DNA of 64,000 nucleotides from Rhizobium sp. TH2 (GTDB taxonomy: Bacteria; Pseudomonadota; Alphaproteobacteria; Rhizobiales; Rhizobiaceae): NCBI RefSeq assembly GCF_024707525.1, contig NZ_CP062231.1, positions 1,488,001 to 1,552,000 on the forward strand, given 5' to 3'. Positions 46,196 to 55,835 of this stretch are shown piece by piece; position 1 is the stretch's first letter, and the number at the start of each line of letters is the position of its first letter. The notes beneath the pieces were generated by a model. The model did not search any database. It was not told the DNA's origin and saw only the letters and a program-made list of their open reading frames with translations. The translations under genes and the position numbers were made by a program.

Positions 46196-48838
46196 CTAAC
46201 GGCTTTGAACGCGGCCCAGCCGCTTGATTGCCTGTTCCAGCGGGCGCTGTCCGTCGCAATAATCCTTCCAGGCAGTGCTCTTCTGGATGAGGGCAGGGAC
46301 CGTGCGGATCGTATATTTCTTCGGATCGAGATCGGCCTTTACCTGCGTCCAATTCAGAGGCATCGAGACCGTTGCTCCGGGACGGGCACGAGGCGATAGT
46401 AGTGCCACCGCGGTGGCCATCCGATCGTTGCGAAGGTAATCCAGGAAGATGCGGTTAGTCCGCTGGTTCTTCGCCATCTTGGTAAGATACCGTTCCGGAT
46501 TATCGCTCGCCATCGCCCGGCATACATTGTGTGCGAATGCCTTTGCCTGATCCCAGTCGAGCTTCTTGCCCTTTGCAACAGCTAGAGGCGTGACCACATG
46601 CAGCCCCTTGCCGCCTGTTGTCTTGCAAAAACCCACGAGTCCAAGCGCGTCCAACCGATCCCGGATTTCTTTTGCGGCCTCGACGACCGCCCCAAACGCA
46701 ACCTCGGGGCCGGGATCGAGATCGAAGACCAACCGACCGGGGACTTCCGGCAGACCGGGTTCGCAATTCCATGGATGGAGCTCAACTGCACCGATCTGTG
46801 CCGCAGCGATGAGCCCCTCGACACGATCGATTTGAAGATAGGGCTTGCGGTCGCCAAAGACCGTCACCAGTTCAATTAGGTTTGACGTGCCCGGCATGGC
46901 ATGGCGCTGGAAGAATTGCTCACCACTTAACCCGTCGGGCGTACGGATAATCGAGCAGGGGCGTCCTTTGAGGTGACCGATCAGCCAGTCGCCTACGGTC
47001 TCGAAATATCTTGCTAGATCTTCTTTCGTGACAGGCTTGTTGTCGCCGGCGTCTGGCCAGAGCGCCTTGTCCGGGCTCGATATCAACACGCCCATCACAT
47101 CGGCTTTCGCGCCTTTTCGACGACGGTTGCTCTTGGCTTGAGCCTCTGGATCAGGCACCTCGACTTTTGAGGGTTCGGCTGGCTTTTCGGCCTCGACTTC
47201 TGCGGCAGGCTTGTCTTCCCGCAGTCCTTTGAACGCTGCCTGACGGACCAATCCGTCCGCCGTCCAGCCAGCAAACTCGATCTCGGCTACGAGTTCCGGC
47301 TCTAGCCATACAACACTGGATTTCTTTTTAGGCGCGCCAATGCCTGTAAACGGCGACTTCCTGGCCTCGAATTGCTTCAGCTTCGGCAGCAGTTTTGCCA
47401 GCTTGCCCACTCCATACCCCGTGCCCACGCGACCGACATAAACAAAGTGATCACCGCGATTGACGCCGACAAGCAGCGAACGAAACTTGCCGTTGGTCGT
47501 GGCATAGGCGCCGATGACCACTTCGTGCCCGGCACGGCATTTGGATTTAGCCCAGGTGTCGCTGCGACCGGAAACATAGGGGGCGTTTGCTTGTTTCGAA
47601 ACGATGCCTTCCAGTGAAAGCTTGCAGGCTGATTTGAGAACGGCGTCGCCACCTGTTTCAAAATGCTCAACGTAGCGCAGCCGAGGGTCATCGCCGGCAT
47701 CGGAGAGAAGCTTGGCGAGATGCTCCTTTCGCTCGGCGAGCGGCAGGTTCCGAAGATCTTCGCCACCTTCGAAGAGCAGGTCGAACCCGAAGTAAACAAG
47801 TTCGTCCGTCTTACCTTCGGATAGAGCTGCCTGAAGTGCGGCAAAGTCTGGCGCGCCGTGTTCATCAAGCGCGCAGATTTCTCCATCGATAATGCCATCA
47901 GGCAATGCCGAGCCTGCGTCCGCAATTCCAGGATAGCGCTTGGTCCAATCCAGGCCCTTCCGGGTCAGGAGCTCGACCTCGCCGTTCTCGACCCGCATCT
48001 GGATACGGTACCCATCGAACTTGATTTCATGAAGCCAACCATCTGCGGATGGCGGACGAGCGAGCGTCTCACAGAGCTGAGGGGGAATGAAATCGGGCAG
48101 CGGAGTGCTCTGGTTCTTATTGGGGGCCTTCTTCGATGCTCTTGCATCTGCCGCCCGTTCGTCCGCGGCCAGTCCCTTGTTGCTATCCCAGACAGCGTCG
48201 GCGGTGACGTTGCCGTTCTGAATCATAAATGGCTTGGGCTTTCGTCCTTGGCCGGATGCGATCGCATCCAGACTGCGTCCAGAGGCCACCGAAGTGTCAT
48301 TTTCCTCGAGGATTTGCTCGCCGTTTTCATCGACAGCAAATTCATCCCGATGCTTGATCAAGAGCCAGTTCGTCCGCTTGCCGCCATCGCGGTCGTGACG
48401 CATGCGCACGAGCACGAAGCTCCCATGCAGCCGCTTTCCCTCTAGCGTGAACTTGAAGTCGCCTTTCGCCAAAGCCTCTTCCGGCGATCTGGTGCCCTCT
48501 GGCTCCCAGTAGCCTCGGTCCCACAGCATGACCGTGCCACCGCCATATTGGCCTTTAGGGATCGTCCCTTCGAAGTCGCCGTAGTCGAGGGGGTGATCCT
48601 CAACCTCCACAGCAAGGCGCTTGTCATGAGGATCGAGCGAAGGACCTTTGGTGACCGCCCATGATTTGAACACGCCGTCCAGTTCCAGGCGCAGATCGTA
48701 ATGGAGCCGGGTGGCGTCATGTTTCTGAATAATGAACCTGCGGCGATTGCTAGGCTTTATCTCCGCTTCGCCACTCGGCTCCGCCGTAAGCTTGAAATCG
48801 CGCTTCTGTTTATATTTGGAAAGTTTGTCGGCTGCCAT
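46196..48838 (-). CDS. ligD: Multifunctional DNA repair ligase LigD (880 aa)
   Basis: Joins double-strand breaks in bacterial non-homologous end joining. Domain order is phosphoesterase (about residues 30-190: [20 protein letters not shown], then [11 protein letters not shown]), ligase (about 250-560: [11 protein letters not shown] with the catalytic lysine, IIDGEI, LEGIVSK) and primase/polymerase (about 620-880: [12 protein letters not shown] with the metal aspartates, [11 protein letters not shown]). This PE-LIG-POL order is typical of rhizobia. I chose ATG 48838 to match the family; the frame is open to 48919. No ku gene is in the window. Confidence 0.95.
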   Translation of the reverse strand: MAADKLSKYKQKRDFKLTAEPSGEAEIKPSNRRRFIIQKHDATRLHYDLRLELDGVFKSWAVTKGPSLDPHDKRLAVEVEDHPLDYGDFEGTIPKGQYGGGTVMLWDRGYWEPEGTRSPEEALAKGDFKFTLEGKRLHGSFVLVRMRHDRDGGKRTNWLLIKHRDEFAVDENGEQILEENDTSVASGRSLDAIASGQGRKPKPFMIQNGNVTADAVWDSNKGLAADERAADARASKKAPNKNQSTPLPDFIPPQLCETLARPPSADGWLHEIKFDGYRIQMRVENGEVELLTRKGLDWTKRYPGIADAGSALPDGIIDGEICALDEHGAPDFAALQAALSEGKTDELVYFGFDLLFEGGEDLRNLPLAERKEHLAKLLSDAGDDPRLRYVEHFETGGDAVLKSACKLSLEGIVSKQANAPYVSGRSDTWAKSKCRAGHEVVIGAYATTNGKFRSLLVGVNRGDHFVYVGRVGTGYGVGKLAKLLPKLKQFEARKSPFTGIGAPKKKSSVVWLEPELVAEIEFAGWTADGLVRQAAFKGLREDKPAAEVEAEKPAEPSKVEVPDPEAQAKSNRRRKGAKADVMGVLISSPDKALWPDAGDNKPVTKEDLARYFETVGDWLIGHLKGRPCSIIRTPDGLSGEQFFQRHAMPGTSNLIELVTVFGDRKPYLQIDRVEGLIAAAQIGAVELHPWNCEPGLPEVPGRLVFDLDPGPEVAFGAVVEAAKEIRDRLDALGLVGFCKTTGGKGLHVVTPLAVAKGKKLDWDQAKAFAHNVCRAMASDNPERYLTKMAKNQRTNRIFLDYLRNDRMATAVALLSPRARPGATVSMPLNWTQVKADLDPKKYTIRTVPALIQKSTAWKDYCDGQRPLEQAIKRLGRVQSR

Positions 48839-49228
48839 GATCGCCTCGGAACGCAACGCGGAAAGAGATAAAGTGCGAACCGGACAGGTTGGGCGCTCGA
48901 CTGCCATTTCGTTGGCCACAGTGGGAAACGGGAAAAACCGCTGTGTTCACCATCCCTGCCACGTCCGATTGACGCGGCTCGCAATACGAGATCAGAAAGC
49001 GGACCTCACCCTTTGGTTCCAACCGACCGGAACAGCTTCGCTGCCAAGGCTGACGACCAACGGCTGGCATGGTGTGTCAGCCTACGATCAAGCCCCCAAT
49101 TTCCAGCAGACGACATTAGGGGCCCGCGTGGGAACATTGCACACTTTCTGCCGTTTCACCGTCAACGATACGGCTCACTCCATCCGTGTCGGATTACCTC
49201 ACCAAGTAAATCTCAGGAGGAGATCACC
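48839..49228. other. 390-bp divergent intergenic region
   Basis: It separates ligD (-) from the stress gene at 49229 (+). The only recognisable element is the EcfG-type promoter of the latter at 49131-49155. No ligD promoter was recognised, and I see no gene or repeat. Confidence 0.6.
49131..49155 (+). promoter_or_regulatory. EcfG-type promoter candidate before the 49229 gene
   Basis: GGAAC 49131-49135 and CGTT 49152-49155, 16-bp spacing, 73 bp before the ATG. Confidence 0.6.
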
Positions 49229-49819
49229 ATGGACCCCGTCAGCCAGCACACCCTCACTACTTTTTTCCGTGACCGTAGCGATGCGGAGGAGGCCACTCGC
49301 GAATTGATGTCGGCCGGAATCGCCGAAGCCAATGTTCGTCTCGTTCCGGGCAAGGAGCCCGAAAGCATCGCGGCGACGGACGTGGACGACGACGGCAAAG
49401 GATTCTGGGAATCGCTCGGAGATTTCTTTTTTCCGGAGGGCGACCGCGAGGTGTATGCCGAAGGTCTGCGCCGAGGAGGCTATCTTGTTACTGTGACTAA
49501 CCTGACCGAAACGCAACATCAGACAGCGCTCGACATTCTAGACGACGAAGGAACAATCGACGTCGACGAATGGTCGGACAGCTGGCGCGCGGATGGCTGG
49601 GTGCCGACAAACCCAGGCTTCGACAGCACTCGTTCAGCTTCGAACACGCAGGCAAGCCAGGCCGCCAGCTCAACAGAAGACGCCTTCGCCGAGGATCGGC
49701 GAATCCGTGACGAGCAACCCATTGGCAAGCGCGACGCCGACGTTGGCGGTTCGCGAGTACGGTCCTACTCCTATGACAGATCAGAAGACAATTTGGGTGC
49801 GCCCCCGCGTGTGATGTGA
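49229..49819 (+). CDS. YflT/YsnF-like general stress protein (196 aa)
   Basis: The N-terminus (TLTTFFRDRSDAEEATRELM...GIAEANVRLVPG) has the YflT-type (heat-induced stress) fold: a strand, a helix pairing i with i+1, then a loop. A conserved YAEGLRRGGYLVTV block follows, then a disordered Ser/Asp-rich tail. AGGAGG precedes the ATG. It is paralogous to the 51364 product, which shares YAEG.RRGG.LVT and W+..GW. Role unknown; the EcfG-type promoter supports stress induction. Confidence 0.8.
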   Translation: MDPVSQHTLTTFFRDRSDAEEATRELMSAGIAEANVRLVPGKEPESIAATDVDDDGKGFWESLGDFFFPEGDREVYAEGLRRGGYLVTVTNLTETQHQTALDILDDEGTIDVDEWSDSWRADGWVPTNPGFDSTRSASNTQASQAASSTEDAFAEDRRIRDEQPIGKRDADVGGSRVRSYSYDRSEDNLGAPPRVM

Positions 49820-50509
49820 ATCTGAACGTCAATCCGCTCGGCGAGATGGCGGACTATGAGTTGCCGGAGCGAATTCGGGTGCTAGACGGGAGCTTTAACC
49901 CATGCTCATGACTCGCTCAAGCCGGACTGCTCTCCGAGCCCTGCAGGGCGTCACTGGCTCTGACGAAAATTCGGCACGTCGTGGAGCCCTGCCGTGCAAA
50001 TGGAGATGTTGAAGTCTTTGCCAGTGTGATGCTCATCAACCTCGAAGGTTCGGCTATTTCCGTATATTGCCCCTCGGGCGTAGCGAACGGGCCTTGGGTG
50101 GCGGAACTTGGCAGTCTGCTTTGGATCTCGGTGCGCTACTCGCAAAGCAGATCAATCAGCCGCTTCTCCTTGTCCCGTCAGATACAAGCAGTTGGTGGCT
50201 CGTCGGCCTGACATTGGTCGGCAACGCTGACGATGTTCGCCGCGAAGGGGGAGGCGACGATTAGCAGCCGACCGTAGATTGGAAGCAAACCAGTCGGCCT
50301 TATAACGAAGCAGCGCGCCTCGCACCGCAGCACAGCTTTAGGAAATGAGCGACTTCAGTGCCTGTGCTTACCGAGTGGCGTCATAGAATGCGTGGCCAAA
50401 GGCTGTTATGAGATAGTCCCTCTGCGGCTTCGCCATGACGTGCCCGCCTTATGTGTTCCGATGCCAATGAAAACCGGCAGTGCCACAACCTCGTCCTCAT
50501 TGTCGCGCT

Positions 50510-50767
50510 ATTTTTTGGCCCTGTTGCGTGGGTGGGCCTTGATCTTCATCGCGTCCCAACAATCTACACGGCTCGCGCGGCGAGAGCAGCGGTGAGGCAA
50601 TATCCTGCATTCGGCATGATCGGCGTACCGCGAAAACTCGGTGGATGGTGTCCAGACCAGAGCCACTCGCCGTTTTTCAGACTTTCGCGATCCAACCTAA
50701 TTCTTCCGGCATACATATCGCGATCGAAAACAGTGTAGTCCTCCAAAGGCTTGCCGTCGATGTCCAA
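50510..50767 (-). pseudogene. Fragment of an unknown small protein, frameshifted
   Basis: From about 50767 the frame reads LDIDGKPLEDYTVFDRDMYA, GEWLWSGHHPPSFRGTPIMP and stops after AARAV. In the next frame VDCWDAMKIKAHP continues it smoothly. No start with a ribosome-binding site is present. I cannot name the family; the coherence of the two pieces is the only evidence. Confidence 0.35.
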
Positions 50768-51072
50768 CTCGTCCGGCCAAGTCCGGCCATCGGTATTTCT
50801 TGTTAGACTCCGTCATTCTTGGCTATCGCGCCGCTCCCGGCGTCACCCGTTCGCGCTCCTTCATGAGTGTCTTAACCGTGCGCTTGATCGACCTTGCCGC
50901 CTCGGTCCGGGCTCGCATCTGCGCTCTGCTGCTATTCCTCGGCTGCCAAAGCGACGTGCCAGGCATGTGGCATCACGCGCCAGGGACCGTTCGGATATGA
51001 TCTGCCTTTCAGGCATCGCAACTCTCCATCACGCAACTAAAGCGAGTCAATCGCCGGCCGCTCGACTCGTTC

Positions 51073-51102
51073 CGCAGGTGAGAAAAGAATCTTCGCAACC
51101 GA
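51073..51102. repeat. Copy 1 of a short dispersed repeat
   Basis: AGAAAAGAATCTTCGCAAC (51081-51099) is identical at 54719-54737. Preceding GTTCCG and about 35 following bases are also similar but diverged. It is in intergenic DNA. Confidence 0.55.
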
Positions 51103-51363
51103 GTTGTAAGGGAACTGTGCGGCTCAATTGTTGACGTTGAGCAAGGCGTGGACTGATCTCAGGTGAACACCACACGCTGCAAGGATATCGTGCCAGACGG
51201 CGGCTTTGTTCGAGGCAAGGCCGCGAAGCCGATGAGGCGGCGGAGTTGGTTCCCGGCCTAGACGTCGGGTGTAGCCGACGATATCGCGTACCGTTGTGCA
51301 GCCACGCCGTCGATTATCGAAAGGTTGCGCCGCCGATCTCTGTTGCCGGCGGCGCGTCGGAAA

Positions 51364-51960
51364 TCAGACCAGCGGATATCGATTCCGTTCCGCCGCGATC
51401 TGGTCGCGGGAATAGGGATCGAGGCTCGAGTCGAAACCCTTCCAGCCCTGCTGCTCATAGGCGCTTCGACGCAAGGCGGGATCGACGGGCTGGTTGCCCC
51501 TCAGGATGCCCTCCGCTTCCGCGACACGGCTCTCGTCAACCCGGGCGGTCACCAACGAACCACCGCGACGGACGCCCTCGGCATAGACATGCGCGTCATT
51601 TTCCGGCACGCCTGACTCTGTCAGTGCGCCGATGATGCCGCCGGCCGCGCCGCCTACTGCTGCACCAGCGACCGCGCCGACGGCCGTGGCTGCGAGCCAG
51701 CCGGCAGCCACAACGGGGCCTACGCCTGGGATGGCAAGCATGCCGAGCCCGGCCAACAGGCCACCTGCTCCGCCCGCCACAGCGCCGAGACCAGCACCGG
51801 TGCCCGCGCCTTCGGCGGCATCGGTGTCGCCGTCATAGCGGCCGTCGCCATTGTTGGAGACGATGCTGATGTCATCATGCGAAATGCCAGCGCTTTCGAG
51901 CTGGGATATAGCAGAGCGGGCATTGTCGTAATTGTCGAATAGTCCTGTAACTGTTCTCAT
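51364..51960 (-). CDS. Glycine-rich YflT-like stress protein (198 aa)
   Basis: An N-terminal YflT-like module (VTGLFDNYDNARSAISQLES...GISHDDISIVS) is followed by a long Gly/Ala hydrophobic tract (AGLGAVAGGAGGLLAGLGML...) that may insert in or coat a membrane, then YAEGVRRGGSLVTARVDESR and a C-terminal RDQIAAERNRYPLV. AAGGA precedes the ATG at 51960. It follows the PepSY-like gene by 23 bp and is probably co-transcribed from the EcfG-type promoter at 52359-52335. Confidence 0.85.
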   Translation of the reverse strand: MRTVTGLFDNYDNARSAISQLESAGISHDDISIVSNNGDGRYDGDTDAAEGAGTGAGLGAVAGGAGGLLAGLGMLAIPGVGPVVAAGWLAATAVGAVAGAAVGGAAGGIIGALTESGVPENDAHVYAEGVRRGGSLVTARVDESRVAEAEGILRGNQPVDPALRRSAYEQQGWKGFDSSLDPYSRDQIAAERNRYPLV

Positions 51961-51983
51961 GGGTCATTCCTTCCCTAAAATTC

Positions 51984-52292
51984 TTATTGAGAGACGATGT
52001 TGCCTTGATAATCGAGGCCGACCGGCATCGACTTGCCGCCCTTCATGGCGGTGCCGCGCCATACGCCCTTGTCGTCCAGCTTGAGCGCCGAAACTTCCGT
52101 GTATCCGGCCTCGACGATCCGCTCCTGCGCCTGTGCTTCCGTGAAGCTGTTGGCGCCTTCAACCGGTGCCGTAGCGTTCTTCGAGTCAGGCGTTGCGACG
52201 GCTGGCGTGTCGCCGTCTGTTGCGGCCGTCTGGGCAAAGGCCTGCATTGAGACGGCGCTGAGCAGCGCCGCTGCGATAAGTGTCATTTTCAT
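51984..52292 (-). CDS. Secreted PepSY-like small protein (102 aa)
   Basis: Signal peptide MKMTLIAAALLSAVSMQAFAQ, then a Thr/Ala linker and the block SFTEAQAQERIVEAGYTEVSAL, GVWRGTAMKGG, LDYQGNIVSQ. It is the paralogue of the 31022 product: same length, same layout. AAGGA is seven bases before the ATG. It is the first gene of a two-gene unit with the YflT-like gene. Function unknown. Confidence 0.85.
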   Translation of the reverse strand: MKMTLIAAALLSAVSMQAFAQTAATDGDTPAVATPDSKNATAPVEGANSFTEAQAQERIVEAGYTEVSALKLDDKGVWRGTAMKGGKSMPVGLDYQGNIVSQ

Positions 52293-52334
52293 GATTTTTC
52301 CTTATTGTGGAACGAGTTAGCCTCGTGTCTTGGA

Positions 52335-52359
52335 AACTCGCACTGGCGATGGAGGTTCC
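52335..52359 (-). promoter_or_regulatory. EcfG-type promoter candidate before the 52292 gene
   Basis: On the - strand, GGAAC (52359-52355) and AGTT (52338-52335), 16-bp spacing. Confidence 0.55.
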
Positions 52360-52435
52360 TTGCCCGCGAAGATTTAAAATGCTCGTTCACTTCGGTTTCG
52401 GGAGCTGCGCTTTTTTCCGTACCGGCTCGGTAGTG

Positions 52436-52610
52436 CTATTCAGCGTTCTGATTGACGACAGAAGTCGCAATCGATGTCAGAGCCAAATCGGTCGCCTGTT
52501 CCTCGTCAAGTGTCGTCTGCAACAGGCCGGCGGCATCGGTCAGACCCAATTCCAGCACCCATGTCCTCAGCGTGCCGTAGCGCGACATTTCGTACGTCCC
52601 ACGGCACGTG
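52436..52610 (-). pseudogene. 3' fragment of a YciE/YciF-type (DUF892) ferritin-like gene
   Basis: The - strand reads YEMSRYGTLRTWVLELGLTD then LLQTTLDEEQATDLALTSIA and stops at 52436, matching the last two helices of DUF892 proteins. Upstream, RAV appears one frame off, and the rest of the gene (about 110 residues) is absent; the hybrid kinase gene ends only 34 bp away. It is a deletion remnant. DUF892 genes are frequent in stress regulons. Confidence 0.75.
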
Positions 52611-52643
52611 CTGCTGAAAGGAAACTCGCGACGGGGCGCGCCC

Positions 52644-54567
52644 TCAAAGACATTTTATTGCTTTCGAGACCGCCTCAGCCAATTGTTGCTCGGTGAAGGG
52701 CTTTGGTAGTCGGGGAAGCTGAGCGTCAGCACCTGGCGGCAGATCGGCGTAGCCTGTTGCCAGTATCATCTGTGTTGTCGGCCATTTCATCCGAATCTGT
52801 GTCGCCAATTCCGCCCCCGTCATTCTCGGCATCGCGTGATCGGTAATGACCAATTGAACTTCCGATTCTGACAAGATGCGTATCGCTTCGCTTCCGGAAT
52901 TTGCTTCAAACACATGGTGGCCGAGGTCTTGGAGCATCAAGACGGTATTCATCAGCACCAGCGGATCGTCGTCTACGGCAAGAATGACGATGCGGTCATC
53001 TGTTAAGGGTACAGTCTCTGGCTGCCCAGTTTCCAGGCCCCTTATTGCCTCGTCAGCGATGGGGAGCCAGAGTTCGGCTGTTGTTCCAACATTTTTTTGG
53101 GACTGTAGAACGAGTTTGCCCCCTGATTGGGCCATTAAGCCGTGGACCATAGGCAATCCAAGCCCTGTGCCTTTGCCAACGCCCTTGGTCGTGAAAAACG
53201 GTGTAGTCGCCTTTGCAAGCGTCTCCTCGTCCATGCCTTCGCCTTCGTCTCTGACCCAGAGACAGACGTATTGGCCGCTTTCTAGATCCGCGTCGTTCTT
53301 TCGACCTTCGAAATGGACTTTGGCGCCGATCGTCAGAAAACCGCCTTTAGGCATTGCATCCTTGGCGTTCAGAGCAAGATTGAGGAGCGCGCTTTCAAGC
53401 TGGTTAGAGTCAGTACGGACTAACGGAAGCTGCGACGCTAGCTTATTCTCAAGTAATACCGAGGGTCCAAGCGTCCGCTGAAGGAGGTCGGTCATATTTG
53501 CTACGATGCTCGGTATATCGACTGCTTGCAGCGTCAGTTCCTGCTTGCGCGAAAACGCCAGCATTCGTTGCGTCAAGGAAGTGCCTCGCTGTGTGGCCTG
53601 AAGAGCATTTGCGAGGAGAGGCGCCGTGTGGGGATTGTAAGGAAGTCTCTTCCTAAGCAGTTCAAGGCTTCCTTGAACTGCCATCAACAGATTGTTGAAG
53701 TCGTGAGCCACCCCACCGGTCAGTTGACCGACCGCCTCCATCTTCTGGGCTTGAAACAGCTCTTCCCGGGCGACCGCCAACTGCCGCTCAGTTTCACGCT
53801 TTTGCGATATGTCTCGTGTAATTTTTGCGAAGCCAATGAGAGCACCGCGTTCATCACGGATGGCGTCGATGATCGCGTTCGCCCAGAATCTAGATCCGTC
53901 CTTTCGGATGCGCCATCCTTCGGACTCGAACCTCCCATCTTTTGCTGCCGTTTCCAGCGCCCTTTGTGGGAAGCCAGACTCTCGATCCTCGGACTGGAAA
54001 AAGCGGGAAAAATGTTCGCCGATAATCTCTTCAGCCGAATACATCTTGATCCGCTCGGCACCCGCATTCCAACTTGAGACGTGGCCCTCGACATCCATCA
54101 TGTAGATGGCGTAGTCGGTAACCCCTTGAACCAGCAAACGGAACTGTTGCTCGCTCTTTCTAAGAAGTTCCTGAGTGGCCTTCCGTTCCGACAGATCGCG
54201 CGTGATTTTCGCAAACCCATAGTGTCCTGTTTTTGTCACGGATCGGATCGATGATGACATGCGCCCAGAATCGGGTGCCATCTTTCCTCACACGCCATCC
54301 TTCGCCTTCAAATCGGCCTTCTTCCGTTGCGGTGCGCAACGCTAGTTCGGGTCGATTGTTGTCCCGGTCATCAGGAAGATAAAAGGTCGAGAAGTGCTTC
54401 CCAATAATCTCGCTCTCGGTATAGAGCTTGAACCTCTCGGCGCCAGGATTCCAACTCGACACGATACCATCCACGTCGAGCATGTAGATGGCGTAATCAG
54501 TTATAGAGTCAATCAGTAGGCGATAACGCTCTTCCGCGCTCCGCATTGAGCCGGTGTCTTCGATCAT
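52644..54567 (-). pseudogene. PAS-PAS hybrid histidine kinase with a one-base frameshift
   Basis: The first PAS domain (from MIEDTGSMRSAEERYRLL) is in one frame to IIDPIRDKN; the rest is in the next. Removing one A from the run of five (T run at 54230-54234 on the + strand) gives IRDKTGHYGFAKITRDLSER, a perfect PAS end. Then come a second PAS (QFRLLVQGVTDYAIYMMDVE), the kinase core (GGVAHDFNNLLMA; GVGKGTGLGLPMVHGL) and a C-terminal receiver (AVDDD; ITDHAMP; KPF). Start 54567 follows AAGGA. Intact length would be about 640 residues. The break lies in a homopolymer, so a base-calling error or slippage is possible. Confidence 0.8.
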
Positions 54568-54598
54568 GCTATTTATCCTTGCGCCCATCAGGCACGTA

Positions 54599-54623
54599 AA
54601 CGTCCTTGCAGCCGGTATGTTCC
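54599..54623 (-). promoter_or_regulatory. EcfG-type promoter candidate before the hybrid kinase gene
   Basis: On the - strand, GGAAC (54623-54619) and CGTT (54602-54599), 16-bp spacing. It supports the start at 54567 over the ATG at 54588. Confidence 0.6.
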
Positions 54624-55405
54624 ACCTTCACGGCAGTGGACTGTCGGCAATGTCGGCTCCGTTGGTCGCTCAACTGAGGCACGTTAATGGACGATGCTTG
54701 CGAGATGTTCCGAGATCAGAAAAGAATCTTCGCAACTGAATTTAAGTTAAGTAGCGCGGCTTACTGGCGCTGAACTCAATCCCAACTAGTCCGGACGCAT
54801 TAGGTTCCCGAAGTTAGCCGATCTGAGACGTCTTGCAATTTCCATAACCTTGGGCTCGGGTGTTTAGCCCAGCGATGCGACAATTTGGTCCGTCGCCTAA
54901 TACGTTTCCCACGGAACGGACCGACGCTGCATGTGTTCGGGGCCGGTAAGGTCGTCTCTTTGAAGCCTTGCTAACTATGCCGTTCTCTGACGTTCACCAA
55001 TTTCGTCTCTCCGGGAACCAAGCGGAGGACGGCATCTTTTTAGAACAATAGACTGCCGACGTTGCGTCCGCATCCTCTGCCGAGTCAGGGTTTTTGCCTC
55101 CTATGTCGCTTTGGTTTTTCGCCGCGCTCATCATCGCCGCGACCGCTTCCTCAAGACCGTACCCTGGCTTCGGCCACCATCGCGCCGATCTGAACGTCGA
55201 ATACTGCTTCAAGTTCAATGCGCCGTACTGATCGTTAAGGGCGCGATGGGCGAGTTTGATCGGTGCTGAACACGCGAACGTATCGCGCTGGAGAACGGCA
55301 CAGTTGGCAGCACCCAAGAAGCCTGGTTCTGCGAGCATCAAACAGGCAGAACGCTTTCCGTTCCACAATCATTTATGCCGCAGTGTAACCGATGGTCCGA
55401 TGTCC
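54624..55405. other. 780-bp region without a convincing gene
   Basis: It holds the second copy of a short dispersed repeat (54719-54737). An open - strand frame at 54994-55368 has a low-complexity, non-conserved-looking product and no ribosome-binding site. I see nothing else. Confidence 0.55.
54712..54740. repeat. Copy 2 of a short dispersed repeat
   Basis: AGAAAAGAATCTTCGCAAC (54719-54737) is identical to 51081-51099; flanks are similar but diverged. Confidence 0.55.
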
Positions 55406-55624
55406 TCATTCCTTCGGCGGTGCGCCTTTGTCCCATGTGGTCTTAAAGCCATCCGAGAGATCTCGCTTGCGCGGATCCTGCAAGGTCTCGCCATTGGCGT
55501 CCCGATCGACGTCCGGATCGTCGGCAGGCAGGTAACCCCGCTGCCGGGTCTCTTCCGGACCTTTCCACCGCGGGAATTGACCGGTGGTGCCAGGGGCAAC
55601 GTCTTGGGGTGATTTGATGGACAT
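55406..55624 (-). CDS. Small hydrophilic protein (72 aa), unknown
   Basis: Starts MSIKSPQDVAPGTTGQFPRW, with many charged and Pro residues (DDPDVDRDANGETLQDPRKR) and no hydrophobic core, so probably disordered. AAAGGA precedes the ATG at 55624. Third gene of a three-gene unit transcribed from the EcfG-type site at 56289. No family is recognised. Confidence 0.7.
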   Translation of the reverse strand: MSIKSPQDVAPGTTGQFPRWKGPEETRQRGYLPADDPDVDRDANGETLQDPRKRDLSDGFKTTWDKGAPPKE

Positions 55625-55637
55625 CGGGAGTCCTTTC

Positions 55638-55835
55638 TCAGTCTCGTTTGTTGGTTTGCGTGCGGATGCCGAAACCTGGGTTCGGGGAAGGTTTCTTGTC
55701 GGCATTTTCTAGAGTGGCGTCGTCCTTCCCCGTCACCGCGCGCGGGGTAGCACTGGCGAGACCATTGTTCTTTCGGTCACCCTGTGACTTGGCGAACTGA
55801 CCCTTGGCGTCCTGCTGAATTTCAGTTTTGGCCAT
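55638..55835 (-). CDS. Small hydrophilic protein (65 aa), unknown
   Basis: Starts MAKTEIQQDAKGQFAKSQGD and is Lys/Asn/Asp-rich without hydrophobic segments. Its ATG directly follows the TAA of the preceding gene, with GAGGGA inside that gene's end, so translation is coupled. Stress-regulon context; function unknown. Confidence 0.7.
   Translation of the reverse strand: MAKTEIQQDAKGQFAKSQGDRKNNGLASATPRAVTGKDDATLENADKKPSPNPGFGIRTQTNKRD

Larger units (their letters stand above)
49820..51363. other. 1.5-kb region without an intact gene
   Basis: Frames are short and mutually overlapping, and codon choice is unlike that of neighbouring genes. A few coding-like shreds are visible: LGALLAKQINQPLLLVPSDT (about 50128-50190, +), a basic stretch near 50860-50940 (-) including ARSIKRTVKTLMKERERV, and the 50510-50767 remnant. 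Together with the broken genes around it this looks like decayed DNA. I found no insertion sequence. Confidence 0.6.

Noticed and set aside
50067..50264. 65-residue + strand frame with a plausible C-terminal stretch
   Set aside because: Its N-terminal part does not look coding and it has no start signal; it may be a shred of a lost gene and is noted under the decayed region.
51111..51137. GGAAC...CGTT near the short repeat
   Set aside because: The spacing is 19 bp, outside the EcfG range, and no gene follows it.
49820..51363. Possible ku gene next to ligD
   Set aside because: I looked for Ku-like coding on both strands in the gaps around ligD and ligC and found none.
54994..55368. 124-residue - strand frame
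   Set aside because: No ribosome-binding site, no recognisable domain, and odd composition.
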